Positions 17,778 to 26,334 of a DNA stretch of 64,000 nucleotides are shown here, piece after piece (the first letter of the stretch is position 1; each line of letters starts with the position of its first letter). The notes under the pieces are model-generated. The model was not told the origin of the DNA, searched no databases, and saw only the letters and a program-made list of their open reading frames with translations. The position numbers and the translations under genes are program-made. This stretch comes from Halosaccharopolyspora lacisalsi. Its GTDB lineage: Bacteria > Actinomycetota > Actinomycetes > Mycobacteriales > Pseudonocardiaceae. The DNA lies in contig NZ_JACGWZ010000006.1 in NCBI RefSeq assembly GCF_014137975.1, positions 186,001 to 250,000 of the forward strand, read 5' to 3'.

Positions 17778-19433
17778 GTGACGGAGACCGGATCGACGAC
17801 GATCCCCACGAGCCCCAGCTACGCGTCGGGGACCTCCGACGTTCCGCTGCTGGGGGACACCATCGGGGCGAACCTCGACCGCACGGCGGCGCGCTTTCCC
17901 GGGCACGACGCGCTGGTCGAGTACGCCACGGGACGCCGCTGGACCTACGGCGAGTTCGACGCCGACGTGAGCACGCTCGCGCTCGGGTTGCTCGACCTCG
18001 GCATCGGCAAGGGCGACCGGGTCGGGATCTGGGCGCCGAACCGGGCGGAGTGGACGCTGCTCCAGTACGCCGCGGCCCGGATCGGCGCGATCCTGGTCAA
18101 CATCAATCCCTCCTACCGCGAGCACGAACTGGAGTTCGTCCTCAACCAGGCCGGGACTCGGCTGCTCGTCGCGGCGAAGCGGTTCAAGAGCTCGGATTAC
18201 GAGGCCATGGTCGAGCAGGTGCGGTCCCGTTGCCCGGACCTGGAGCACGCCGTCTTCCTCGACAGCCCGGAGTGGGAGTCGCTGTGGCGTCGTGGCACCG
18301 CGGCCGACCCCGGGCGGTTGACCGCGGCGAAGGCCGAACTCTCGGCCGACGACCCGATCAACATCCAGTACACCTCGGGAACCACGGGGTTCCCCAAGGG
18401 CGCCACGCTCTCGCACCACAACATCCTCAACAACGGGTTCTTCGTGGGCGAGCTGTGCGGCTACACCGAGCACGACCGGGTGGCGCTCTGCCCGCCCTTC
18501 TACCACTGCTTCGGCATGGTCATGGGCAACCTCGCCTGCACGAGCCACGGCTCGGCGATGGTGATCCCGTCCGAGGGCTTCGACTCCGGCGCGGCGTTGG
18601 CGGCCGTCGACGCGCAGCGTTGCACCTCGTTGTACGGCGTGCCGACGATGTTCATCGCCGAGCTGGACCGGCCGGACTTCGACGGTTACGACCTGAGCTC
18701 GTTGCGCACCGGGATCATGGCCGGATCTCCGTGCCCGGAGGAGGTGATGAAGCAGGTCATCGACCGGATGGGCATGACCGAAGTGGCGATTTGCTACGGG
18801 ATGACCGAAACGAGCCCCGTGTCGACGCAGACCCGCGCCGACGACTCGCTGCGGCGGCGCGTGTCCACGGTGGGCAGGGTCGGGCCGCACCTGGAGGTCA
18901 AGATCGTGGATCCGGCAACGGGACTGACCGTGCCCGTGGGGGAGTCGGGTGAGCTGTGCACCCGGGGCTACTCGGTGATGCTGGGCTACTGGCGCCAACC
19001 GGACAAGACGGCCGAGGTGATCGACTCGGCCCGGTGGATGCACACCGGCGACCTCGCGACGATGGATCCGGACGGCTACGTGAGCATCACCGGCCGCATC
19101 AAGGACATGATCATCCGTGGCGGGGAGAACCTCTACCCCCGGGAGATCGAGGAGTTCCTGTACACCCATCCGGACATCCTGGACGCGCAGGTCGTCGGCG
19201 TTCCCGACGAGCGCTACGGCGAGGAGCTCATGGCGTGGGTGCGGCTGCACGAGGGATCCCCCGAGCTCACCGTCGAGTCGTTGCGCGAGTTCTGCACCGG
19301 CAAGCTCGCGCACCACAAGATCCCCCGGTACGTGCACGTGGTGGAGGAGTTCCCGATGACCGTCACGGGCAAGGTGCGCAAGGTCGAGATGCGTGAGCAG
19401 GCCAAGCGGTTCCTCGGCCTCGGCACCGCGTGA
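17778..19433 (+). CDS. AMP-binding acyl-CoA synthetase (FadD-type)
   Basis: The 551-residue enzyme activates a fatty acid to its CoA thioester through an acyl-adenylate. The P-loop is [11 protein letters not shown] (about residues 195-205), followed by [16 protein letters not shown], and the C-terminal hinge with [16 protein letters not shown]; the catalytic Lys lies in [10 protein letters not shown]. Length and motif spacing fit medium- to long-chain synthetases. The GTG start has GGGAGG upstream. The gene stands alone between a divergent phzF-like gene and a strong terminator; chain-length preference cannot be read from the sequence. Confidence 0.93.
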   Translation: MTETGSTTIPTSPSYASGTSDVPLLGDTIGANLDRTAARFPGHDALVEYATGRRWTYGEFDADVSTLALGLLDLGIGKGDRVGIWAPNRAEWTLLQYAAARIGAILVNINPSYREHELEFVLNQAGTRLLVAAKRFKSSDYEAMVEQVRSRCPDLEHAVFLDSPEWESLWRRGTAADPGRLTAAKAELSADDPINIQYTSGTTGFPKGATLSHHNILNNGFFVGELCGYTEHDRVALCPPFYHCFGMVMGNLACTSHGSAMVIPSEGFDSGAALAAVDAQRCTSLYGVPTMFIAELDRPDFDGYDLSSLRTGIMAGSPCPEEVMKQVIDRMGMTEVAICYGMTETSPVSTQTRADDSLRRRVSTVGRVGPHLEVKIVDPATGLTVPVGESGELCTRGYSVMLGYWRQPDKTAEVIDSARWMHTGDLATMDPDGYVSITGRIKDMIIRGGENLYPREIEEFLYTHPDILDAQVVGVPDERYGEELMAWVRLHEGSPELTVESLREFCTGKLAHHKIPRYVHVVEEFPMTVTGKVRKVEMREQAKRFLGLGTA

Positions 19434-19437
19434 TGTC

Positions 19438-19477
19438 GGCGGGTCGGGCGGCTCTCGGCGGGGCCGCCCGACCCGCC
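19438..19477. terminator. Bidirectional terminator after the acyl-CoA synthetase gene
   Basis: A 15-bp perfect GC-rich stem (GGCGGGTCGGGCGGC at 19438-19452 with its complement at 19463-19477) has a 10-nt loop. It sits between the convergent ends of the acyl-CoA synthetase gene and the small membrane-protein gene. Confidence 0.85.
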
Positions 19478-19522
19478 TGGAGGTGACGAAAGTAACAAAC
19501 CGCTCTCGCCGTCGGTGTCGGC

Positions 19523-19738
19523 TCAGGGGTGGTAGGTTCCACGAGCTCGGAGGATCACCGTGACCACGCCCGTGATCAGGCCGAGCGGTGCCAGCATCGC
19601 CGCCAGGTTCAACCACAGGGGCAGGTTCCGGACTCCGGTGGCGCCCATCCCGAAGATGACGACCACGGCCACCAACCCGACCCCGAACAGGCACACCGAG
19701 ACGGGAAGCGTGGCGGATTTGGACGTGAAGCGAGGCAT
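19523..19738 (-). CDS. Small two-helix membrane protein (71 aa)
   Basis: The short protein has two predicted transmembrane segments, LPVSVCLFGVGLVAVVVIFG and, from about residue 39, LPLWLNLAAMLAPLGLITGVV, with Lys/Arg at both ends. I do not recognise a family beyond a generic actinobacterial membrane peptide. ATG start, third-position GC and the terminator placement support it as a gene. It is followed upstream by a 312-bp gap before the divergent cold-shock gene. Confidence 0.65.
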   Translation of the reverse strand: MPRFTSKSATLPVSVCLFGVGLVAVVVIFGMGATGVRNLPLWLNLAAMLAPLGLITGVVTVILRARGTYHP

Positions 19739-20050
19739 AACAGCAGCGTAAGTCGACGTGTCCGGGAATGTGCGGGAAGGTGGTGGTGGGCACCGCGCCG
19801 GGCTCGCGGGGTATCACAGGACAAGACGGTGCTGTCTGCCACGTGGAAGGTAGGCTTAGGAGGACGCGCCCTGGGAGCGCCTGATCGCGTGGCGTCTCCC
19901 GGGCGCTTTCGTCGTGCCGGGGCGAGAACGACATCGGTCCCGTCGACGGGACGTGCAGGAAACGACCGCGGACCGCTCGCGGTGTCGCCGGGCAGCCACG
20001 TCGGTGCCCGCCGCACACGAGCGAGGGGTCCCAGCATGTGACAGGGAACG
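19739..20050. other. Intergenic region upstream of the cold-shock gene
   Basis: No gene is seen in these 312 bp. The stretch GTAGGCTTAGGAGGACGCGC near 19850 and the GC-rich remainder may be a long 5' leader of the cold-shock gene, as is common for csp genes, but I find no defined hairpin or known motif. Confidence 0.5.
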
Positions 20051-20455
20051 GTGAGGACAGTGCCGACCGGCAGGGTCAAGTGGTACGACGCGAACAAGGG
20101 CTTCGGCTTCGTGACCCAGGACGGTGGGGAGGACGTGTACGTGCGGGCCTCCGCGCTGCCGTCCGGGGTGGAGGCGCTCAAGACCGGCCAGCGGGTCGAT
20201 TTCGACATGGCCCAGGGGCGGCGCGGACCGCAGGCGCTCAAGCTCAAGTTGCTGGATCCCCCGCCGTCGGTGGTGGAAGCACGGCGCCGTCCGGCCGACG
20301 AACTACACGGCATGGTCAACGACATGATCAAGCTGCTGGAGGACAGCGTGCTCCCGGAGCTGCGCAAGGGTCGTTATCCGGATCGCAAGTCGTCCAAGCG
20401 CATCGGTGAGACCGTCCGCGCGGTCGCGCGTGAGCTCGATCCGGGCAATTCCTGA
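20051..20455 (+). CDS. Cold-shock domain protein with C-terminal extension (CspB-like)
   Basis: The 134-residue protein has an N-terminal cold-shock domain ([20 protein letters not shown], with RNP1 GFGFV and RNP2-like VYVRASAL). A C-terminal extension of about 65 residues ([20 protein letters not shown] onward) is absent from the 67-residue CspA type but found in actinobacterial CspB proteins; the M. tuberculosis counterpart (Rv0871) has similar size. It should bind single-stranded RNA or DNA. The start is GTG 20051 with AGGGA upstream, or GTG 20060 (MPTGRVKWY). Confidence 0.9.
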   Translation: MRTVPTGRVKWYDANKGFGFVTQDGGEDVYVRASALPSGVEALKTGQRVDFDMAQGRRGPQALKLKLLDPPPSVVEARRRPADELHGMVNDMIKLLEDSVLPELRKGRYPDRKSSKRIGETVRAVARELDPGNS

Positions 20456-20460
20456 GGACC

Positions 20461-20496
20461 GCGTGGGTCTTCCGGAACCGTCCGGGAGGCTCACGC
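20461..20496. terminator. Hairpin between the cold-shock gene and the DUF2771 gene
   Basis: GCGTGGGTCTTCCGG (20461-20475) can pair over 15 positions, three of them G-U as RNA on the plus strand, with CCGGGAGGCTCACGC (20482-20496). It begins six bases after the cold-shock stop and overlaps the last codons of the convergent DUF2771 gene. Confidence 0.6.
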
Positions 20497-20988
20497 CCTG
20501 CTCGAGGGCTCGTCCTCGGCGTGCGTGTCGAGGACCCAGGTTCCGCCGATGCTGAACAGGATCCCTCCGCTGGGAGTGATCGTCACGGGTGCCGAGTAGC
20601 GCTGCACCTCGATGTGCTCGACCTGCCCGTCGCCGGGAACCCGCAGCGTGTAGGCGTGGCGCTTGCCCGGGTCGAAGACGGGGCTGCGCTCCTTCACCTG
20701 CTTGCCGTCGGGACCGCGGTAGCGGAACACGACCTGCCACGGTGCGGAGGACAGCTCCTCGGGTACCGAAATCTGCACCGGTGCTTCCGTGGGCACTCCC
20801 AGCTCCCCCACGTTGCTCCGGTCGGGACGCGAGCACTGCTTGCCCAGCTCGTTGCAGAACAGCACGGGGGCGACCCTGGTCGCGTCTCCGTGGGAGTAGA
20901 AGGTGACCTCGGGACGGCTCTCGCCCGCGGAGCAACCGGTCAGGGCGATCCCCGCCACAGCCAGCAGTGATATCAGTCCTCGGCGCAC
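20491..20988 (-). CDS. DUF2771-type lipoprotein
   Basis: This 165-residue exported protein has a lipoprotein signal (LLAVAGIALTGC; lipobox Cys about residue 19) and a mature domain that looks beta-rich (VTFYSHGDATRVAPVLFCNE, VQISVPEELSSAPWQVVFRY). It fits the DUF2771 family of actinobacterial lipoproteins. Function is unknown; two Cys (FCNELGKQC) could form a disulfide. The GTG start is used. It is downstream of, and on the same strand as, the glutaminyl-cyclase-like lipoprotein gene, 66 bp apart, so the two could share a transcript. Confidence 0.82.
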   Translation of the reverse strand: MRRGLISLLAVAGIALTGCSAGESRPEVTFYSHGDATRVAPVLFCNELGKQCSRPDRSNVGELGVPTEAPVQISVPEELSSAPWQVVFRYRGPDGKQVKERSPVFDPGKRHAYTLRVPGDGQVEHIEVQRYSAPVTITPSGGILFSIGGTWVLDTHAEDEPSSRA

Positions 20989-21054
20989 GTGTCCGAGCCT
21001 ACGACCCCGGCCGGAGCCCTCCGTCCCCCGGTTCGGGTCGCGCTGTCGGGAAGG

Positions 21055-21894
21055 TCATCGGGGCACGAAGCGGACGCGGTAGAGCCGCGGCCAGTTCTTC
21101 CCCGTCAGCAGGAACTCGCCGTCGACCGCCGCGATCCCGTTGAGGACCCCGGCCGCGGCGCGCTCCCCCTTCGGCAGCAGGCCCGCGGCGTCGACCACGG
21201 CGGTCACCCGCCCCGAACCGGGGTCGACGCGCAGGATCTGGTCACTGCCCCACAAGTTGGCCCAGACGTGTCCGCCCGCGCACTCCAGCTCGTTGAGCTC
21301 GGTGACCGGCTCGCCGCCGAGCCGGACCGTGGCCCCGCCGGTGGCGGCGAAGGTGTTCGGGTCGCGAAACGTCAGGCGGGAGCTGCCGTCGCTCATGACC
21401 AGCTTCGTCCCGTCGTGGCACAGTCCCCAGCCCTGACCGTCGTAGTGCACCCGTCGGATCTCGTCGAGACTCGTGCGGTCGCGCTGGAACGCCACTCCGG
21501 CTTTCCAGGTGAGTTGCCAGACGCGGTCGCCGACGACGGTGAGGCCCTCACCGAAGAACTTCTCGGGAAGTCGCCGCTGCTTCAGCACGCGCCCGTCGCG
21601 CGGGTTCAGCGCACGTACCGTGGACTCTCCGTGCTTGCCCGTGCTCTCGTAGAGCGAGCCGCCCGCGACTTCGAGGCCCTGGGTGAACGCGCGCGGATCG
21701 TGTTCGAGCGCACGCACCACATCGACGCTGAGATGTGGCACGCTGCTGGCGTGCCTCAAGCCCTGTTCGGTGTGCTCGCGGTCGTCGTGGCCGTGCTGCT
21801 CCGCTGGTACCTGCGCCGATCCGCAGCTCGCCGCCAGCAGCACCAGACCGATGGCGAGCGCGCCTCGAAACCGATTCCGGACCGTCCCCCGCAC
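21055..21894 (-). CDS. Glutaminyl-peptide cyclotransferase-like lipoprotein
   Basis: The protein (279 aa) has an Arg-rich N-terminus, hydrophobic core and lipobox (IGLVLLAASCGSA). The mature part is a five-bladed beta-propeller of the plant-type glutaminyl cyclase family: HDPRAFTQGLEVAGGSLYES, FGEGLTVVGDRVWQLTWKAG, ELECAGGHVWANLWGSDQIL, VLNGIAAVDGEFLLTGKNWP. Such enzymes convert N-terminal Gln to pyroglutamate on exported proteins. GTG 21894 is chosen; GTG 21906 would add four residues. It is divergent from the DUF3027 gene with only about 70 bp between them. Confidence 0.85.
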   Translation of the reverse strand: MRGTVRNRFRGALAIGLVLLAASCGSAQVPAEQHGHDDREHTEQGLRHASSVPHLSVDVVRALEHDPRAFTQGLEVAGGSLYESTGKHGESTVRALNPRDGRVLKQRRLPEKFFGEGLTVVGDRVWQLTWKAGVAFQRDRTSLDEIRRVHYDGQGWGLCHDGTKLVMSDGSSRLTFRDPNTFAATGGATVRLGGEPVTELNELECAGGHVWANLWGSDQILRVDPGSGRVTAVVDAAGLLPKGERAAAGVLNGIAAVDGEFLLTGKNWPRLYRVRFVPR

Positions 21895-21963
21895 GCGTAT
21901 TCGCACTCCGAAAGGGTGACACGGTCGGTACCTTCGGCGCAGTCGTGCGGCACAATCGGGGAC

Positions 21964-22800
21964 GTGACGCCTACGCCTGCTCCGACCAGTGACACCGAGA
22001 CGGCCTCGGGATCCGGGCCGCGGCGTCGGCCCGATCCGGTACTGGCCGATGCGGTCGACATCGCCCGCGGTGCGGCTCAGGAGGAGGCGACCGCAGGTGC
22101 GAACCCCCTTCCCACGGAAAACGTCGACGAGGAAGCGGTGGGTACGCACGCGGGTGTGGTCGCCGAGTCCGCCGAGTCCGCGACGCACTTCTTCGAGGCG
22201 AACTACGCCGGATACGTCGGCTGGCGCTGGGCAGTGGCGGTGGCTCGGGCGGGGGCCGGAGCGCCGGTCACCGTCAGCGAGGTCGTGCTGCTGCCCGGCC
22301 CGGACGCCCTGACCGCTCCCGACTGGCTGCCCTGGAGCCACCGGATCCGCCCCGGCGACCTCGGAGCCGGGGACCTGCTCCCCGGTGAGCACGAGGACCC
22401 GCGGCTGACCTCCGGCGCCTCCGACGATCCCGAGCTGGCGCAGCTGGCCGGCGAGATCGGGCTGGGACGCAATCGGGTCATGAGCAAGGAAGGCCGGTTG
22501 CGGGCCGCCCAGCGGTGGTACACCGGTGACTTCGGCCCGGACAACGAGATGGCGCAGCTGGCCCCGGGCTCCTGCGGCACGTGCGGGTTCTTCATGCCCC
22601 TGGAGGGCTCGATGCGGGTGGCCTTCGGGGCCTGCGGCAACGCGCTGTCCCCCGCGGACGGCCGCGTGGTGCACACCGAGTTCGGCTGCGGTGCCCACTC
22701 GGAGGCCGAGGTGGACGTCTCCTCGACCGTGCCGGTGGCCGAGGTCGTCTACGACGACACGACGGTGGACTACGAGCCGCGCGAATCGGGGCGGGAGTGA
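21964..22800 (+). CDS. DUF3027 protein with four-cysteine putative zinc site
   Basis: The 278-residue protein is of the DUF3027 family (Rv0877 in M. tuberculosis, from memory). A conserved core runs from VDIARGAAQEEATAGANPLP through FFEANYAGYVGWRWAVAVAR and SKEGRLRAAQRWYTGDFGPD. Near the C-terminus Cys204 and Cys207 (CGTCGFF), Cys224 and Cys242 could bind a metal ion. Function is unknown. The stop overlaps the start of the large ATPase gene (GTGA), a strong hint that the two products work together. The GTG start is divergent from the glutaminyl-cyclase-like gene. Confidence 0.87.
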   Translation: MTPTPAPTSDTETASGSGPRRRPDPVLADAVDIARGAAQEEATAGANPLPTENVDEEAVGTHAGVVAESAESATHFFEANYAGYVGWRWAVAVARAGAGAPVTVSEVVLLPGPDALTAPDWLPWSHRIRPGDLGAGDLLPGEHEDPRLTSGASDDPELAQLAGEIGLGRNRVMSKEGRLRAAQRWYTGDFGPDNEMAQLAPGSCGTCGFFMPLEGSMRVAFGACGNALSPADGRVVHTEFGCGAHSEAEVDVSSTVPVAEVVYDDTTVDYEPRESGRE

Positions 22801-25760
22801 CGCAGGCCGACCCGTTCGGCACGGCGGCGCTGCGAGATGCCGTCACGCGATCGTGGGAGCGGTCACCGGCCCGGTTCCGGGAGGACGCCAACACCGAGGA
22901 GGACCTGCGGCTCGGTGGTTACCGGGACAGGCTGCTGGTGGAACTGGCGCAGAACGCCGCCGACGCCGCCGGTTCCGGGGGCGTGCTGGCCGTGGAGCAC
23001 GTCGGCGGGGAACTCCGGGTGGCCAACACCGGTGAGCCGCTGACCGAGCAGGGGGTGGTCGGGCTGGCGTCGCTGCGCGCCTCGGCCAAGCGCGACGGCA
23101 CCTCGGTCGGCCGGTTCGGCGTCGGTTTCGCGGCGGTGCTCGCCGTCAGCGACGAACCCAGGGTGCTCTCGACCAGCGGCGGAGTGGCGTTCTCGGCGGC
23201 GCGCACTCGCGAGCAGGTGGCGGCTCTGCCGGGAGCGGCCGCGGAGATGACCGCGCGCGGGGGGGAGGTCCCCGTGCTGCGGTTGGCGTGGCCGGTCGAG
23301 GAGGTCCTCACCGAGGGATTCACCACCGAGGTGCGGCTGCCGCTGCGTGCCGGGATCGACGCGCACGCGCTGCTGGAGTCCTTTGCCGAGCAGGTGCCCG
23401 ACCTGCTGTTGGCGCTGCCCGCCCTGTCGGAGATCCGCATCGGCGAGCGTGGCTGGCGACGGCAGGACCTCGACGCCGATCGCGTCACCGTGCACGGCCC
23501 GGAGAGCAGTGAGAGCTGGTTGCTGCACCGCGGCGGTGGGCACCTGCCGGGATCCGCGCTCACCGGGCTGGGGGCCGAGGCCAGGGACAGCACCGGATGG
23601 TGGGCGTGCTGGGCGGTTCCCCTGGACGACGAGGGCGCTCCGGTCGCGCTGACCGGGGACGTCCTGCACACCCCGACGCCGACCGAGGAACGGCTCTCGC
23701 TGCCGGCTCGGTTGCTGGCGAGCGTGCCGGTGGAGGCCGATCGACGCCGTGCGGCCTCCTCGGCCGCGGCGGACGCGGTGCTGGATCGGGCCGCCGAGTG
23801 CTACCCGGAGCTGATCGCCAAGGTCGCTCCGGAGCAGCGTGCGGAGCTGGTCCCCGTTCCGGGCTTCCCGGCATCCGATGTGGACGAAAAGCTGCGGCAG
23901 GCGGTGCTCGACCGGCTGCGGGTCGCCTCCTGGCTGCCCGCCGCCGACGGCGGCTTCGTGGCCCCGCACGAGGCGAGGGTGCTCGACGAGGCGTCCGAAG
24001 AGCTGGTCGGGCTGCTGGCGGAGGTGATCCCCGGACTGATCGTGGCGGAGTTCTCCGGCGCGCGGCACCGGCGGGCGCTGAGCGCGCTGGAGGTGCGACG
24101 GCTGGGAGCGGCCGACCTGGTCGAGGCGGTGACCGGACTGCGGCGCTCGGCCGAGTGGTGGCGGAGTCTCTACGCGGCGCTGCTGCCCATCGCGCGGGAG
24201 GAGACCCGCGAGGAGCTCGCCGCGCTTCCCGTCCCGCTGGCCGACGGCAGAACCGTGACCGGGGTGCGCGATGTGCTGCTCGGTGACGGTGACACCGAAC
24301 CCGATCCGGTGGCCCTGCTGTCCACTCTGGACATTTCCGGTCTGCGCATCGCAGACCCGCGAGCCGTGCATCCGTTGCTGGAGCGGCTGGGAGCACACCG
24401 CGCGGGACCGGCCGAACTGCTCGACGTATCGGCGTTGGCCGACGCCGTCCGGCACAGCGTCCCCGACGCGCGCTCGGGTACGGACCCGCGCCCGCTGGCC
24501 GAGGCCGTGCTGCGGCTCGTCGACAGCGTCGGTGGGCGGGACTGGCTCGGTGCCCTCGCGCTTCCCGACGCCGACGGCGACCACCGCCGGGCCGACGAGC
24601 TGCTGCTGCCCGGCGCGGCACTGCTGGACGTGCTCGACTCCGAGGTCGTGGGCGGGGAAGGACCGCTGGGCGTCGTCGCCGACGACTTCGCCGCACGATG
24701 GTCGCCGGAGCTGCTGCGCGCGGTCGGCGTGCTGGACACCTTCGAGGTCCACGTCGAGGAGGAGCCCACCGAACCACCGGAGGGACTCGCCGACACCGAG
24801 CGCTGGTGGAGCGGGCGGGGGACGGAGCAGCCGCCGGAGCGCTTCGTCGGCGTCCGTGACCTCGACCTGGTGTCCGACGACGCCTGGCCCGCCGCGATCC
24901 GCCTGCTGGCACGTGAGCGGCACACGCTGGAGGCACTGCGGGAGCCCGGGGGTTACACGTCCTGGTGGATCGCCCGGTTCGCCCTGCTGGCGGGGAACCC
25001 TCCGCGGCAGTGGCGGCTGCCGGAGTCCGAGGAGCTCGCGGGGCTCTACGAGCCGGTGCCCGACGTCGGGCTGGAGCCCGAACACCTCCGGCTGGCCGGT
25101 GTGTGCGCCGAGCTGTCCGTGGCCGACATGAGCGACGTCCGCGACCTGACTCGACGCCTGGGCGACCGCAATCGCACGGTTCGCGCGGGTACGGCACTGC
25201 GCGCGCACCGCGCGCTCGCGGAGGCGGTCACGAACGGAGTCGTCGACTCCGCCGACGCGGAACCGCCGGAGGCGGTGCGCTCGGTCACGGGAGCGGTGGT
25301 CGGCGCGGAGCGTGCCGTGGTGCTCGACGAGCCGTGGTTGCTCGGCGTGCTGGAGGCACCGCTGGTCGTGGCGGGCGGCAGTCCCGAGCAGTTCGACGCC
25401 GAGGCACTCGCCGAGCTGCTCGACCTGCCGTTGGCCTCGGAGAACGCCGTGATTCAGGTGAGCCACGGCGGCGGAGTGACCCAGCGGTGGCGGGACGTCG
25501 GTCGTGTTCCCGCCGCGTGCGAGTTGTTGGGGATGCCGGTGCCCTCCGGCGAGGTCGTCCTCCAGGACGGCCTGAAGGTGCACACCGCCGACGGGGAGCA
25601 GTCGGTGCACTGGTGGGTCGACGGTGCCGGCACGGTCTACGCGGAGCGCACGCCGGACGGCCTCTCCCGGGCGCTGGCCTGGGCGGCGGACCGCTGGAGC
25701 GAGCGCTTCGCCCTCGCCGCCCTGCTGGCCGACCCCGCCGCCGTGACCCTGCTGCGCTGA
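22797..25760 (+). CDS. Large GHKL/sacsin-type ATPase domain protein (987 aa)
   Basis: The N-terminal 200 residues carry a Bergerat (Hsp90-like/sacsin) ATPase: N-box ELAQNAADA (Asn53), G1-like VANTGEP (residues 76-82) and G2 GRFGVGFAAVLA (residues 106-117). The other 780 residues have no domain I can name; they are Leu/Glu/Arg-rich with repeated sacsin-like helical segments (for example IRLLARERHTLEALREPGGY). By family knowledge such ATPases are chaperone- or MutL-like machines, and related ones occur in bacterial defence systems. The coupling to DUF3027 (4-bp overlap) suggests a two-protein system. A longer open frame overlaps DUF3027, but the GTG fits the domain start. Confidence 0.82.
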   Translation: MTQADPFGTAALRDAVTRSWERSPARFREDANTEEDLRLGGYRDRLLVELAQNAADAAGSGGVLAVEHVGGELRVANTGEPLTEQGVVGLASLRASAKRDGTSVGRFGVGFAAVLAVSDEPRVLSTSGGVAFSAARTREQVAALPGAAAEMTARGGEVPVLRLAWPVEEVLTEGFTTEVRLPLRAGIDAHALLESFAEQVPDLLLALPALSEIRIGERGWRRQDLDADRVTVHGPESSESWLLHRGGGHLPGSALTGLGAEARDSTGWWACWAVPLDDEGAPVALTGDVLHTPTPTEERLSLPARLLASVPVEADRRRAASSAAADAVLDRAAECYPELIAKVAPEQRAELVPVPGFPASDVDEKLRQAVLDRLRVASWLPAADGGFVAPHEARVLDEASEELVGLLAEVIPGLIVAEFSGARHRRALSALEVRRLGAADLVEAVTGLRRSAEWWRSLYAALLPIAREETREELAALPVPLADGRTVTGVRDVLLGDGDTEPDPVALLSTLDISGLRIADPRAVHPLLERLGAHRAGPAELLDVSALADAVRHSVPDARSGTDPRPLAEAVLRLVDSVGGRDWLGALALPDADGDHRRADELLLPGAALLDVLDSEVVGGEGPLGVVADDFAARWSPELLRAVGVLDTFEVHVEEEPTEPPEGLADTERWWSGRGTEQPPERFVGVRDLDLVSDDAWPAAIRLLARERHTLEALREPGGYTSWWIARFALLAGNPPRQWRLPESEELAGLYEPVPDVGLEPEHLRLAGVCAELSVADMSDVRDLTRRLGDRNRTVRAGTALRAHRALAEAVTNGVVDSADAEPPEAVRSVTGAVVGAERAVVLDEPWLLGVLEAPLVVAGGSPEQFDAEALAELLDLPLASENAVIQVSHGGGVTQRWRDVGRVPAACELLGMPVPSGEVVLQDGLKVHTADGEQSVHWWVDGAGTVYAERTPDGLSRALAWAADRWSERFALAALLADPAAVTLLR

Positions 25761-26032
25761 CGGCGCCCGGCGGTGCGTGGTGAGTCGTGCGGTTTCGCGT
25801 GGAATTGGGAAATCCCGGTTTCGCGCGAAACCGGGAAAACGCACCGCACGCGGTGCCGCCGGTGCCGCTCGCCGACTCGCTGCGTAGCACCGCGTGCGCC
25901 GGTCGTGGAGGATGTGGTGGCGGGAGTCGGAGTGCGCGCCGCCTTCCGGCGCTCGGAGTGCCGTACACCGACCCGCCACCGGGCGGCAGCTGCTGACCGG
26001 AACCGGTACGGTCACCGATCGGAGGTGTGGGA
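25761..26032. other. Intergenic region after the GHKL ATPase gene
   Basis: The region holds the nested palindrome at 25788-25848 and, beyond it, no identified element. Open frames crossing it lack support. A short Pro/Glu/Asp-rich frame starts at 26033. Confidence 0.5.
25788..25848. repeat. TTTCGCGCGAAA-core palindrome, nested copy
   Basis: A perfect 22-nt palindrome lies at 25814-25835 (CCCGGTTTCGC and its complement), flanked by the outer arms GTGCGGT (25788-25794) and ACCGCAC (25842-25848). A degenerate second core, GGTTTCGCGTGGAA, lies inside the left flank at 25791-25804. It is downstream of the ATPase stop. Related loci are 33922-33950, 37910-37959, 44559-44610 and 58758-58794. Confidence 0.8.
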
Positions 26033-26251
26033 GTGCTGGGATTGTGCCAGGAAGACTCGTTGTCCGCCGGGTCGGTCCCGCCCGAGCCGGATCCCGGGGC
26101 GGTTCCTCCGGAGCCGGACCCCGATCCGGCCCCGCCGGAACCGGAGCCGGAACCCGAGCCGGACCCGTTCCCGCTGCCCGATCCGTTTCCGGACCCGGAC
26201 TCCGACCCGCCCTTCGAACCGGATCCGGAAACACCACCGCCGCCGGAGTAG
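26033..26251 (+). CDS. Candidate small Pro/Glu/Asp-rich protein (72 aa)
   Basis: The frame begins GTG (MLGLCQEDSLSAGSVPPEPD) with GGAGG seven bases upstream, then turns into Pro-Glu-Pro-Asp repeats and ends DPETPPPPE. It has no signal peptide. The repetitive DNA (CCGGAACCGGAGCCGGA units) also encodes a Gly-Ser repeat on the other strand, so the frame could be an accident of low-complexity DNA. The ribosome-site spacing and the convergent layout with the EspG-like gene are the only evidence for a gene. Confidence 0.3.
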   Translation: MLGLCQEDSLSAGSVPPEPDPGAVPPEPDPDPAPPEPEPEPEPDPFPLPDPFPDPDSDPPFEPDPETPPPPE

Positions 26252-26280
26252 GAACGCCGCGCGTAGGGGTCGCTGTCTCG

Positions 26281-26334
26281 AAGGATGAACGGGCCGTTTG
26301 GGCAGTCACACCACCAAGGCGGTCCGTTCACCAC
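26281..26334 (-). repeat. 54-nt stem-loop repeat, copy B (supplies a stop codon)
   Basis: Read on the minus strand, this copy aligns without gaps to 9131-9184 and 61826-61879, with the same start (GTGGTGAACGG) and end (CCGTTC, then CCTT). Its loop is GGTGTGACTG. The EspG-like gene enters the repeat and ends at the TGA in the conserved loop (26306-26308), so the last nine codons and the stop of that gene belong to the repeat. Confidence 0.8.

Noticed and set aside
17658..20018. 786-codon minus-strand frame across the acyl-CoA synthetase gene
   Set aside because: Composition is His/Arg/Val/Gly-rich without motifs, and it runs through the terminator and several real genes.
22863..26309. 1148-codon minus-strand frame opposite the GHKL ATPase gene
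   Set aside because: High-GC shadow of the plus-strand gene (Arg/Gly/Gln-rich, no recognisable domain) despite its length.
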